Assembly (NCBI GenBank): GCA_965261775.1
Contig: OZ253477.1
Span: forward strand, 186,001-250,000
Direction: 5' to 3'
Length of the DNA stretch: 64,000 nt
From: G965261775 sp965261775
GTDB taxonomy: Bacteria; Pseudomonadota; Gammaproteobacteria; Eutrophobiales; Eutrophobiaceae
A model generated the notes under the pieces. The model ran no database searches. It saw nothing but the letters and a program-made list of their open reading frames with translations, and was not told the DNA's origin. Below are positions 24,658-32,342 of the stretch, piece after piece. The position numbers and the translations under genes are program-made. Numbering within the stretch: position 1 is the stretch's first letter; each line of letters starts with the position of its first letter.

Positions 24658-25054
24658 CTAATACCTAGTTCGACTAGGTTGACCAAGCGCATTCATTATT
24701 GGATTCTCATTCTGTAAAACGTTATTCATTCTTGCAAGTCCATCATCGGCGATTCCGAATACAGCATGACCAAGCTCATGAGCCATAATTCGTTGAGTAG
24801 ATACCGCGATGGGGCCAGCAGTAGGCAGTAGATTGAATCGTTGGATGAAAATCAGGGTCTACATAAATAGCATCCCCACCCAAGTATGCATATGCATTGT
24901 TAGTAACTGTCAAATCAATAACAAAATCTTTACGGAAAAACAAAAAAGCTCGGCGAGATTCCAATTCCGTGAGCATTTGAGCACCTCGCGGCGTTCCAAA
25001 TACATCCCGCAACATAGTTAGATAGTAAACAAAAATACCCTTGTCAAGTATCAT
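24658..25054 (-). pseudogene. Metallopeptidase-like Rhs toxin tip (cassette A), frameshifted
   Basis: Open from 25054: MILDKGIFVYYLTMLRDVFG, TELESRRAFLFFRKDFVIDL, YLGGDAIYVDPDFHPTIQST. The frame is then lost near 24825 by a small insertion and repeat change (gccagcagtaggcagtaga). The downstream frame holds RIMAHELGHAVFGIADDGLA and RMNNVLQNENPIMNALGQPS, ending at TAG 24660. HELGH followed by an Asp-rich stretch is a good zinc-metalloprotease signature (HExxH). No Rhs core or linker precedes it. Confidence 0.6.
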
Positions 25055-25313
25055 CTTTAAAAATATTTAAAAGCGCTTTGTTCATTCGGGCAGTGCAATT
25101 AATCCATTGATGTGCAATAGAACACAGGTGACGCAATCATCAGCTTTCAGGGGATGTGAGAAACGTTTCATGTCATTACGAGGAAACTTCCGGTTCCGTG
25201 TCACGTTTTTATGAAGACCGCGCTGGAAAAACAGGAGATTAAACAGTGCTACTCCGGCTTACTTTATAAGCATGAACGGCAAGAGCGTAGTAGAGGAGGT
25301 CGCCATTCCCGTG

Positions 25314-26678
25314 TTACTCTGCGGATACTTCCCGCAACGTAACGAATTCTTCAGCGATGGTTGGATGGATACCGATGGTCGAGTCGAAGTCTTTTTTGGT
25401 CGCGCCAGCCTTGATGGCAATGGCTATTCCCTGAATGATTTCTCCAGCGTCGGGTCCGAGTATATGCGCACCGAGTACGCGGTCGTTATCTCCGTCCACG
25501 ATGAGCTTGATAAGGATTTTTTCATTTTTTTCCGACGGGGACATTGACAGTTTCATAGGTGTGAAGCAAGACCGATATATCTTGACAGGGTTGTATTGTG
25601 CACGGGCCGCTTCTTCGCTGAGGCCGACGGACGCCATACCAGGTTGACTGAATACACAGGTCGGGATGTTGGCATAATCTATATTGATCGGCTGGTCGGC
25701 ATACAGGTGTTCAGCCAGAGCCATTCCCTCCGCAATCGCGACCGGTGTCAGATTGACCCTGTCGGTGACATCGCCAATCGCGTAGATGGATGGCCTGTCG
25801 GTTTGATAATGTGCGTTAACGGCGATGGCGCCTTTTGTGTTCGGTTTAATCCCCACATTTTCCAACCCCAGGTTTTGGGTATCGGGGCGGCGTCCGGTCG
25901 CGTACATGATCTCCCCGGCGGAGAATGTCCGACCATCGTCAAGTATGGCATTCAGCGTATTGTTCGTCCGGGTAATTTCTGCCACCGTGACGCCGAATTG
26001 AACATCAATCCCTTTCCGGCGCATCGCTGTCGCAAGTTGTTTCCTCAATTCCTCGTCAAAACCGCGCAGGAACAGATCCCCACGGTAGAGCAATACCGTC
26101 TCTACGCCCAGTCCGTTGAATATCCCCGCGAATTCAACGGCGATATAGCCACCGCCCACGATGATGATTTGCTTCGGCAGGGACTTCAGATAAAAGGCAT
26201 CATCGGAAGAAATGATATATTCCCTGTTGGCAGGCAGATCGGGGATATATGGCTGGGCGCCTGTCGCAATCAGGATGCGCTCGGCGGTGAATTTCCGGTC
26301 TGCCACAGTGATTTCATGTTCGCCGGTGATGGTGGCGTGCCCCGTGATTATCTCAACACCGGCGCCGTCAAGCAGGTTCCGATAGATATCATTTAATCGT
26401 TTAATGGCATTGTTTTTATTGCCGATCAACGTTTTCCAGTCAAAAGACGCCATTGTACTTGACCAGCCGAAGTCCGTTGCGTGTTTGAATTCTTCGGAAA
26501 AATGCGATGCATAGAAAAATAATTTTTTGGGAACACAGCCGACATTGACACAAGTCCCGCCCAGATAACGGCTTTCCGCGAGGGCGACGCGAGCGCCCAG
26601 CTTTGCCGCGACCCTGGCAGCGCGGACGCCGCCTGAACCGGCACCGATCACAAATAGGTCATACTGATAATCGGGCAT
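25314..26678 (-). CDS. gor: Glutathione-disulfide reductase
   Basis: 454 residues, the usual length. FAD-binding GAGSGGVRAARVAA near the N-terminus, redox-active Cys43 and Cys48 in GGTCVNVGCVPKK, NAD(P)-binding GGGYIAVEFAGIFNGLG, and catalytic His438 and Glu443 in GIHPTIAEEF. The VNVGC spacing and the GYIAVEFAGIF stretch favour glutathione reductase over other flavoprotein disulfide reductases. It reduces GSSG to GSH with NADPH in the cytosol. It ends about 260 bp from the Rhs cassette array and lies 38 bp behind a second, divergent-family flavoprotein gene on the same strand. Confidence 0.93.
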   Translation of the reverse strand: MPDYQYDLFVIGAGSGGVRAARVAAKLGARVALAESRYLGGTCVNVGCVPKKLFFYASHFSEEFKHATDFGWSSTMASFDWKTLIGNKNNAIKRLNDIYRNLLDGAGVEIITGHATITGEHEITVADRKFTAERILIATGAQPYIPDLPANREYIISSDDAFYLKSLPKQIIIVGGGYIAVEFAGIFNGLGVETVLLYRGDLFLRGFDEELRKQLATAMRRKGIDVQFGVTVAEITRTNNTLNAILDDGRTFSAGEIMYATGRRPDTQNLGLENVGIKPNTKGAIAVNAHYQTDRPSIYAIGDVTDRVNLTPVAIAEGMALAEHLYADQPINIDYANIPTCVFSQPGMASVGLSEEAARAQYNPVKIYRSCFTPMKLSMSPSEKNEKILIKLIVDGDNDRVLGAHILGPDAGEIIQGIAIAIKAGATKKDFDSTIGIHPTIAEEFVTLREVSAE

Positions 26679-26716
26679 GTGCGGAGCGGACGTTTAGTGT
26701 TCCGCCTGATAGAAGA

Positions 26717-28150
26717 TCAGCGGAGCATCCAGTGATGATATTTTTTCAAAAGCGCTAACACAGATTGAGGGGCATGCGCTTTTTTCCAGACGCCAGCGGT
26801 ATATTTGTTGGCCTCGGAGAAGGTCGGGTAGATGTGAATGGTGCCCAGTATTTTATTCAGGCCGAGTTTATTTTTCATTGCGGTAATGTATTCTGTAATC
26901 AATTCGCCACCGTGCTCGCCGACAATGGTGGCACCAAGTATCTTATCCTTGCCGGGGACGGTGAGTACTTTAACAAAGCCTTCCGTCGCGCCTTCGGCAA
27001 TGGCGCGGTCCAGATCATCCATCGGATAAACACTGGTCTCGTAAGGGATATTCTGTTGTTTGGCTTCCTGTTCATTCAGCCCGACACGGGCGACTTCCGG
27101 GTCGGTGAAGGTTGCCCACGGGATCACCGAGGTGTCCACCCTGAAACGTTTAATGAACAGGGTATTGACAGCGGCATACCATGCCTGATGCCCGGCGGTA
27201 TGCGTGAATTGCCAGGGACCGGCCACATCGCCGCAAGCGTAAATAGTCGGTACGGAAGATTGCAGGAATGCGTTGACCTTGATCGTGCCTTGTGGATTCA
27301 ATTCAACGCCAACTTTTTCCAGGCCAAAACCAGCAGTATTAGGCCTGCGTCCGACGGCGACTAGCAGGGTATCGAAAGCTATTTCCACCGTTTTGTCATG
27401 ATGTGTACATACAAGGATATTGCCGTCGTTGCCAGTCTTGATGGATTCGGCCCGGTGCTCGGTGCGGATATCCACGCCGTCCTGTTTGAACCGTTCCATC
27501 ATAAGAGCCGATATGTCTTCATCTTCACGCGCCATGATCCTGGGGAACATTTCAACCTGTGTGACCTTGACCCCCAGCCGGGCAAATGCCTGGCTCAGTT
27601 CGGAACCAATCGGGCCACCGCCTAATACCACAAGGCGTTTCGGTTTTTCGCGCATCTCCCAGAGATTGTCCGAGGTGTAGTAGCGGATTTTTTCAATACC
27701 TTTGATGGGTGGCACAAAAGGACCTGCGCCGGTTGCGACAATAATATTTCTGGCGGTCAGGGTTTTGCCGTTGACTTCAACCGACTGAGGTGAGGCGATA
27801 AGTGCTTCTCCCTGCACACATTCCACCCCGAGCTTTTCATAGCGTTCAACGGAGTCATGCGGCTCCACTTTTCGGATGACCGATTGTACCCTTTCCATCA
27901 CCCGGGCGAAATCAACTTCACTGCCGGAAACCTTGATCCCGAAATCTCCCGCGTTTTTGATCAGCGTTGCCACTCTGGCGGATTTGATCAGGGCCTTGGA
28001 AGGGACACAACCTGTATTCAGGCAATCGCCGCCCATTTTGTGTTTTTCAATCAGCGTCACTTTCGCCTTGACAGCGGCGGCAATATAGGACGAAACAAGG
28101 CCGGCAGAACCGGCACCGATAACGATCAGGTTACGATCAAATCTAGCCAT
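26717..28150 (-). CDS. Mercuric-reductase-like FAD-dependent pyridine nucleotide-disulphide oxidoreductase
   Basis: 477 residues. FAD motif GAGSAGLVSSYIAA, redox pair Cys43/Cys48 in MGGDCLNTGCVPSKA, NAD(P) motif GGGPIGSELSQAFARLG, FAD motif YACGDVAGPWQFTH and C-terminal HIYPTFSEANKY. It lacks the N-terminal HMA domain and the C-terminal vicinal cysteines of true MerA, so mercury reduction is unlikely. Such proteins are widespread next to TVP38/TMEM64 genes, as here (25 bp downstream of one), and are probably a two-gene unit. The substrate is unknown. A GGAGG site precedes the ATG. Confidence 0.88.
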   Translation of the reverse strand: MARFDRNLIVIGAGSAGLVSSYIAAAVKAKVTLIEKHKMGGDCLNTGCVPSKALIKSARVATLIKNAGDFGIKVSGSEVDFARVMERVQSVIRKVEPHDSVERYEKLGVECVQGEALIASPQSVEVNGKTLTARNIIVATGAGPFVPPIKGIEKIRYYTSDNLWEMREKPKRLVVLGGGPIGSELSQAFARLGVKVTQVEMFPRIMAREDEDISALMMERFKQDGVDIRTEHRAESIKTGNDGNILVCTHHDKTVEIAFDTLLVAVGRRPNTAGFGLEKVGVELNPQGTIKVNAFLQSSVPTIYACGDVAGPWQFTHTAGHQAWYAAVNTLFIKRFRVDTSVIPWATFTDPEVARVGLNEQEAKQQNIPYETSVYPMDDLDRAIAEGATEGFVKVLTVPGKDKILGATIVGEHGGELITEYITAMKNKLGLNKILGTIHIYPTFSEANKYTAGVWKKAHAPQSVLALLKKYHHWMLR

Positions 28151-28174
28151 CTTAAGGTACCTCCATAATTTTGT

Positions 28175-28873
28175 TTACGTTTTGTCGTCGCCGTTTTGTC
28201 GTCGCCGTTTGATAAAGGCGATTACTCTCTTGGCAATCAGCGGAAATACGCCTAACAGTATAAACGAGAATATCAACGCCGGTGACAGAATGTCTTTGGC
28301 CGCTTCAATTTTGGCCAGCTGCGTGCCTGCATTCACGAATACGATGGTGCCGGGCAACATCCCTATCTGGCTTACCAGAGCGAAGTTGAGTGTTCTGATA
28401 GGCGTCAGTGCCATCAGGGAATTGATAATAAAAAACGGGAAAATCGGTACGAGTCTGAGCGTGAAAAGATAGAACTCACCCTCCTCGCGGACACCCCGGT
28501 TGATGGGTTCAAGCTGTTGACCAAAGCGCTTTTGGATGTAGTCGTGAAACAGATAGCGTGTGATCAGGAAGGCGATGGTGGCTCCCAGCATGGAACCGAA
28601 CGAGACCAGTACCGTCCCCCAAAGGAGGCCGAAAATAGCCCCGCCGATAAGGGTCATAATCCCTGCGCCGGGCAGGGATACACCGGTTATCAGGACATAA
28701 CATAAAAAATAAAACAGCGCGGTTTTTATCGGGTTGGCGGTGTGGTATTCACCGATGGCCGTTCGTTGTTCCTTGATATAATCAAGGTTGAGATATTGTC
28801 CTACGTCAAAATAAAAAAACAGAGAGACGACGGAAATAAAGAGAACAATGATTGCGATTTTTTTCTTGTCCAT
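28175..28873 (-). CDS. TVP38/TMEM64 family membrane protein (DedA/SNARE-associated domain)
   Basis: 232 residues with an N-terminal helix (IAIIVLFISVVSLFFYFDVG), the conserved segment TGVSLPGAGIMTLIGGAIFG, GTVLVSFGSMLGATIAFLIT, and FLITRYLFHDYIQKRFG as in the VTT domain, and further helices to the end. These proteins are inner-membrane and thought to act in lipid movement. It is followed at 25 bp by the mercuric-reductase-like gene. It starts at ATG 28873 with AGGA upstream. Eight bases (gtcgccgttttgtcgtcgccgt) are repeated just past its 3' end. Confidence 0.9.
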   Translation of the reverse strand: MDKKKIAIIVLFISVVSLFFYFDVGQYLNLDYIKEQRTAIGEYHTANPIKTALFYFLCYVLITGVSLPGAGIMTLIGGAIFGLLWGTVLVSFGSMLGATIAFLITRYLFHDYIQKRFGQQLEPINRGVREEGEFYLFTLRLVPIFPFFIINSLMALTPIRTLNFALVSQIGMLPGTIVFVNAGTQLAKIEAAKDILSPALIFSFILLGVFPLIAKRVIAFIKRRRQNGDDKT

Positions 28874-29226
28874 GGCTTAGGTCCTGGGATTATCCGGTTT
28901 GTTTGATTCGCCTGGCGCCGGTTTTTTTTCAAACAGGATTTATAATTGATAAGAATGCCTGATTTTCATCCCGATATCCTTAAAATAGTTATTCCCCCGC
29001 TTATTATTTACTTCATTGTCCATTTTTTTCCAAAAGTATATGCGCCAGCAGAGGCCAAGTATAACACTAAATATACAAACTTGTATCAGGACAAGCGCCA
29101 ACTTCCAATTTTTTAATGCCGTCTAAAGAAAAATCCTGCTGCCGGCTTTAGTGCCGGTTGCGTTTTATGTTCCACAAAGGAAAAAAGATTTGTTTTTAAT
29201 GACAAGAGACGGGATTTTTTCATGCT
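28874..29226. other. Gene-free stretch upstream of the TVP38 gene
   Basis: About 350 bp, A/T-rich, with no frame of coding character. A small hairpin (CCGGC-tttagt-GCCGG, near 29135-29150) lies on the pap side. The stretch separates the TVP38 gene from pap, so it probably holds the promoter of the TVP38/flavoprotein unit, but I see no clear -35/-10 pair. Confidence 0.5.
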
Positions 29227-30717
29227 TCACTGTCCATTATCAATTATCTTTTCCAGCGCCTCACAATAGATTTTCAATATTTTAATCCGGGCAAAGCGTT
29301 TATCATTGGCTTCAATCAAATGCCACGGCGCAAACTCGGTGCTGGTGCGGCTTATCATATCATCCACGGCAAGCTCGTATTGATTCCATTTCCCCCGGTT
29401 GCGGTAATCTTCCTCGGTTATTTTATGTCTTTTGTAATTTGTTTGTTCACGTTCCTTGAAGCGCCGTTCCTGTTCATCCTGATCGATATGCAACCAGTAT
29501 TTTAGGATCAATATACCGGCGTCTGACAGTTTTTCCTCAAAACCATTGATCTCGGCATAAGCTCTGAACCATTCCTCCTCGGAGGCAAGCCCTTCAACCC
29601 GTTCAACCAGCACCCGCCCGTACCAGCTGCGATCATAAATCGTGATCTGTCCTGCCTTGGGGATGTGACGCCAGAAACGCCAGAGGTAATGTTGCGCCTT
29701 TTCTTCATCGGTTGGCGCGCCAACGGCGATGGTGCGATATCGTCGGGCGTCAAGTACGCGGGTAATGCGCCGAATGGCTCCGCCTTTGCCGCCAGCGTCC
29801 CAACCCTCGAAAACAAGTGTGGAAGAGATTTTCTTCGCGCTGGCCGCACGTGCAAGCAGATTGAGTCTGCCCTGATATTTTTCCAGTTTTCCGCGGTACG
29901 CTTTTTTATGCAATTGTTGATTGAGGTTCAGGGATTTCAGCAGACACGCTCCCTTTCCTGTCGTTTCGAAAGTAGCGGTCTTTCCCTTACTGGCCATTCT
30001 TTTTTTGCGTTTCGCGATATGTGTCGCGGCACGCGCGAGAATATGTTCCCCAACGGTAATGCTGCTGTGTTTAATATCTGTTCCGTCAACAATCAGCCAC
30101 GGGCAGTAACCGGTGCTTGTTTTGCGAATGACATATTCGGCAGTGCCAATAAATCGGTCATAGCTTTTCAGTCGTTTAAGGGTTTTTTCAGTGACACGCC
30201 ATTTCTGGGCGGGGTCTTTTTGATGGCGTTTAATGCGTTCCTTTTGCCGGTTCTTGCTCATGTGCAGCCAAAATTTAATGATCAACATACCGCTATCGCA
30301 CAACTCCCTTTCAAGATTGTTGATATGTATCAGTTCGGAGGTCATCCGGTCTTCGTTGATCTTCTCCTTGAGCAGTTTGGAAATCGGTCTGCTGTACCAG
30401 GAGCCGACAAAGATACCTATCCGTCCCTTTGGCGGGAGTGCCATCCAATAACGCCAGTGATCCGGTCGTGCTTTTTCATCTTCACTGGGTTTCCCGAAGG
30501 CGTGAGTTTGAATGCCTTGCGGGTTCATCCACTCATTCAACAGATTAATAATCTCGCCCTTGCCACCGCCGTCAACGCCGGAGATCAGAAACAGGACGGG
30601 AAAGTTCTCAGCGACCAGTTGTTTTTGAAGCGCAAGTAATTCCGTTCTCAGTTCCGGGACGCGTTTCTTATATTCTTTCCCGTCAACAACATGGCCTAAT
30701 TCTGCAAGTTCAAACAT
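29227..30717 (-). CDS. pap: Polyphosphate:AMP phosphotransferase (two PPK2 domains)
   Basis: 496 residues made of two tandem PPK2-type P-loop kinase domains. Domain 1 has FLISGVDGGGKGEIINLLNE and VGSWYSRPI, domain 2 VFEGWDAGGKGGAIRRITRV and YDRSWYGRVLVERVEG. This two-domain architecture defines the polyphosphate:AMP phosphotransferase (PAP), which makes ADP from AMP using polyphosphate. The DRSWYGRVLVERVEG motif is complete only in domain 2, as is usual, so domain 2 is likely the catalytic one. It is divergent from the isocitrate-lyase-family gene at 30893, with 175 bp between. Confidence 0.92.
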   Translation of the reverse strand: MFELAELGHVVDGKEYKKRVPELRTELLALQKQLVAENFPVLFLISGVDGGGKGEIINLLNEWMNPQGIQTHAFGKPSEDEKARPDHWRYWMALPPKGRIGIFVGSWYSRPISKLLKEKINEDRMTSELIHINNLERELCDSGMLIIKFWLHMSKNRQKERIKRHQKDPAQKWRVTEKTLKRLKSYDRFIGTAEYVIRKTSTGYCPWLIVDGTDIKHSSITVGEHILARAATHIAKRKKRMASKGKTATFETTGKGACLLKSLNLNQQLHKKAYRGKLEKYQGRLNLLARAASAKKISSTLVFEGWDAGGKGGAIRRITRVLDARRYRTIAVGAPTDEEKAQHYLWRFWRHIPKAGQITIYDRSWYGRVLVERVEGLASEEEWFRAYAEINGFEEKLSDAGILILKYWLHIDQDEQERRFKEREQTNYKRHKITEEDYRNRGKWNQYELAVDDMISRTSTEFAPWHLIEANDKRFARIKILKIYCEALEKIIDNGQ

Positions 30718-30892
30718 GTTTTTTCTCTAACGTGATATTATTGAGGGATAATGATGGTTGTTGGACAAGGGCTTGTTTAATCGTCTATCTGTTCCTGACC
30801 TTTAATAGTACAATATACAGCATAAAATATCTGAAAACGGTAATCTTATGCTCGGGCAGTAAAAGTAAAACCGTATTCGGGAGAAGTATAAG

Positions 30893-31768
30893 TTGGCAGA
30901 AAGACAAACCAGGGCCTCTGCGTTACGGGATTTAATGAAACAACCCGGGATTGTTAAACTCCTGGGGGCACATGACGTTCTAACGGCGATCATCATTGAA
31001 CAATGTGGTTTTGATGCCATTTTTATCGGTGGTTTCGGCACCAGTGCCAGCCTTTACGGATTACCCGATCTTGACTTTCTCGGCATGACCGAGATGACGG
31101 ACGCGACTCGCCGAATGACGCAACGCGTCTCCATCCCGGTTGTGGCGGACGCCAATACCGGCTATGGTGATTTGCACAACGCCATTCGCTGCGTCAGTGA
31201 ATTTGAGAGTGCCGGGGCGGCTGGTATTATTCTGGAAGATCAGGTCTTCCCGAAACGTTGCGGTCACTTCGGAGGCAAAGAAGTTATCCCCGCCGCTGAT
31301 ATGGTGATGAAATTGAGCGCGGTGGTGGATAGCCGGAATGACCCCGATTTTTTATTCATCGCCCGAACGGACGCCAGAGAGACGGACGGGCTGGACGCGG
31401 CGATTGACCGGATCAATCGTTATTGTGATGCTGGTGCCGATGTGGCTTTTATTGAAGCGCCGTTGTCCGTGGATGAGCTTGAAGAAATCTGCAAACGCGT
31501 AGAATACCCCAAGTTTGTGAATATGCTGGCTTTCGGCAAAACTCCGATGTTGAGCACTACCGAACTTGAGGAAATGGGCTTCAAAATGATGGTCGCACCG
31601 ATTGATTCCGTTTTACTAACGGCAAAAATAATGCAGGAAATGGCGGAGACTTTCAAACGCGACGGGCATACCCTGGCTCTCAAGGACAAAATGCTTGAGT
31701 TTGATGAAATCAAAAGAGTATTGGGGCTGGAGGCCTATCTCACTTTACGGGACCATTATAAAAAATAA
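30893..31768 (+). CDS. Isocitrate lyase/PEP mutase family protein
   Basis: 291 residues from a TTG start at 30893, preceded by GGAGAA. It has the (beta/alpha)8 ICL/PEPM core: GAHDVLTAIIIEQCGFDAIF, VVADANTGYGDLHNAIR, the ICL-type active-site loop DQVFPKRCGHFGGKEVI and FIARTDARETDGLDAAIDR. It lacks the long insertions of true isocitrate lyase. Candidates are 2-methylisocitrate lyase, oxaloacetate decarboxylase or carboxyPEP mutase. No prpC or prpD genes are near, so methylcitrate-cycle use is not supported by context. I leave the symbol empty. Confidence 0.88.
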   Translation: MAERQTRASALRDLMKQPGIVKLLGAHDVLTAIIIEQCGFDAIFIGGFGTSASLYGLPDLDFLGMTEMTDATRRMTQRVSIPVVADANTGYGDLHNAIRCVSEFESAGAAGIILEDQVFPKRCGHFGGKEVIPAADMVMKLSAVVDSRNDPDFLFIARTDARETDGLDAAIDRINRYCDAGADVAFIEAPLSVDELEEICKRVEYPKFVNMLAFGKTPMLSTTELEEMGFKMMVAPIDSVLLTAKIMQEMAETFKRDGHTLALKDKMLEFDEIKRVLGLEAYLTLRDHYKK

Positions 31769-32342
31769 ATGGTGGCCTGTTTTCCATCGCCTGGATCAGA
31801 TATTACGGAGAATGTGTTTTTCCAACATCTCCGCGGCGGACAAATACATTATTTATCACCGGGATGTGGCTCGGGGAGACATAAATTCTTTGTGTGATGT
31901 TGGTAGAATGTTGCCCTTGTCGCTGAAAAATTGCAGAAATGGCCACATTTCCCATTGCAGAAAGAACCAGTATTTTAATTCATCACAACAACGTTCAAAC
32001 CCGTCCCCGGTACATTTTTAGTCATAGTGATGTCATTCGGATATGGAGCGGTAGATTAACCTGTTTATGCGTTTGAAACGCCCGCTGCTACGGGCAATCC
32101 CGAGTAATCGGAATTCTGCCCCTGGAGACACCCCCTTCGTCGTAATCCGGGATTTCTGAAACTGCGCGAATTAAGCAATCGCCAGAAAGTCAAATGGGTC
32201 ACTGGTGCTGTTGGTGTTGCAATGGATTGGACAGCCCTTTAGCAGGACTTTTATGCTCCCTCGATTCTACCCGCATCACGGTACTGAGTGATACACCAGC
32301 AAGTCGGACAACTTTTTCAAGAGATCAGCCTTTCTCTGTTCG
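31769..32342. other. Gene-free stretch of about 570 bp
   Basis: Short frames only, none with recognisable protein sequence. The left part is A/T-rich with no clear terminator behind the isocitrate-lyase-family gene; the right part (32040-32340) is compositionally different and could be an old mobile-element scrap, but I could not match it. It lies between two convergent genes, so no promoter is expected. Confidence 0.4.

Larger units (their letters stand above)
23850..25085. repeat. Segmental duplication, right copy
   Basis: Near-identical to 8745-9985 over about 1.2 kb in the same orientation. The right copy has the HELGH version of the tip motif but a frameshifted immunity gene; the left copy has HELGY and an intact immunity gene. 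Homology ends near 25085, past the start of the tip. Confidence 0.85.

Noticed and set aside
8510..25085. CRISPR array or tandem satellite as an explanation of the repeats
   Set aside because: Repeats are hundreds of bases long, protein-coding (Rhs core and linkers), irregularly spaced and separated by genes.
25596..26396. 266-codon plus-strand frame opposite gor
   Set aside because: Fully antisense to a well-conserved flavoprotein; no family resemblance.
26717..28150. True mercuric reductase (merA) and a mer operon
   Set aside because: No HMA domain, no C-terminal vicinal cysteines and no merR, merT or merP nearby.
29665..30639. 324-codon plus-strand frame opposite pap
   Set aside because: Shadow of the PPK2 gene; no signal, motif or ribosome site.
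30893..31768. prpB (2-methylisocitrate lyase) with a methylcitrate cycle
   Set aside because: The fold fits, but no prpC or prpD is near and the exact subfamily cannot be read by eye.
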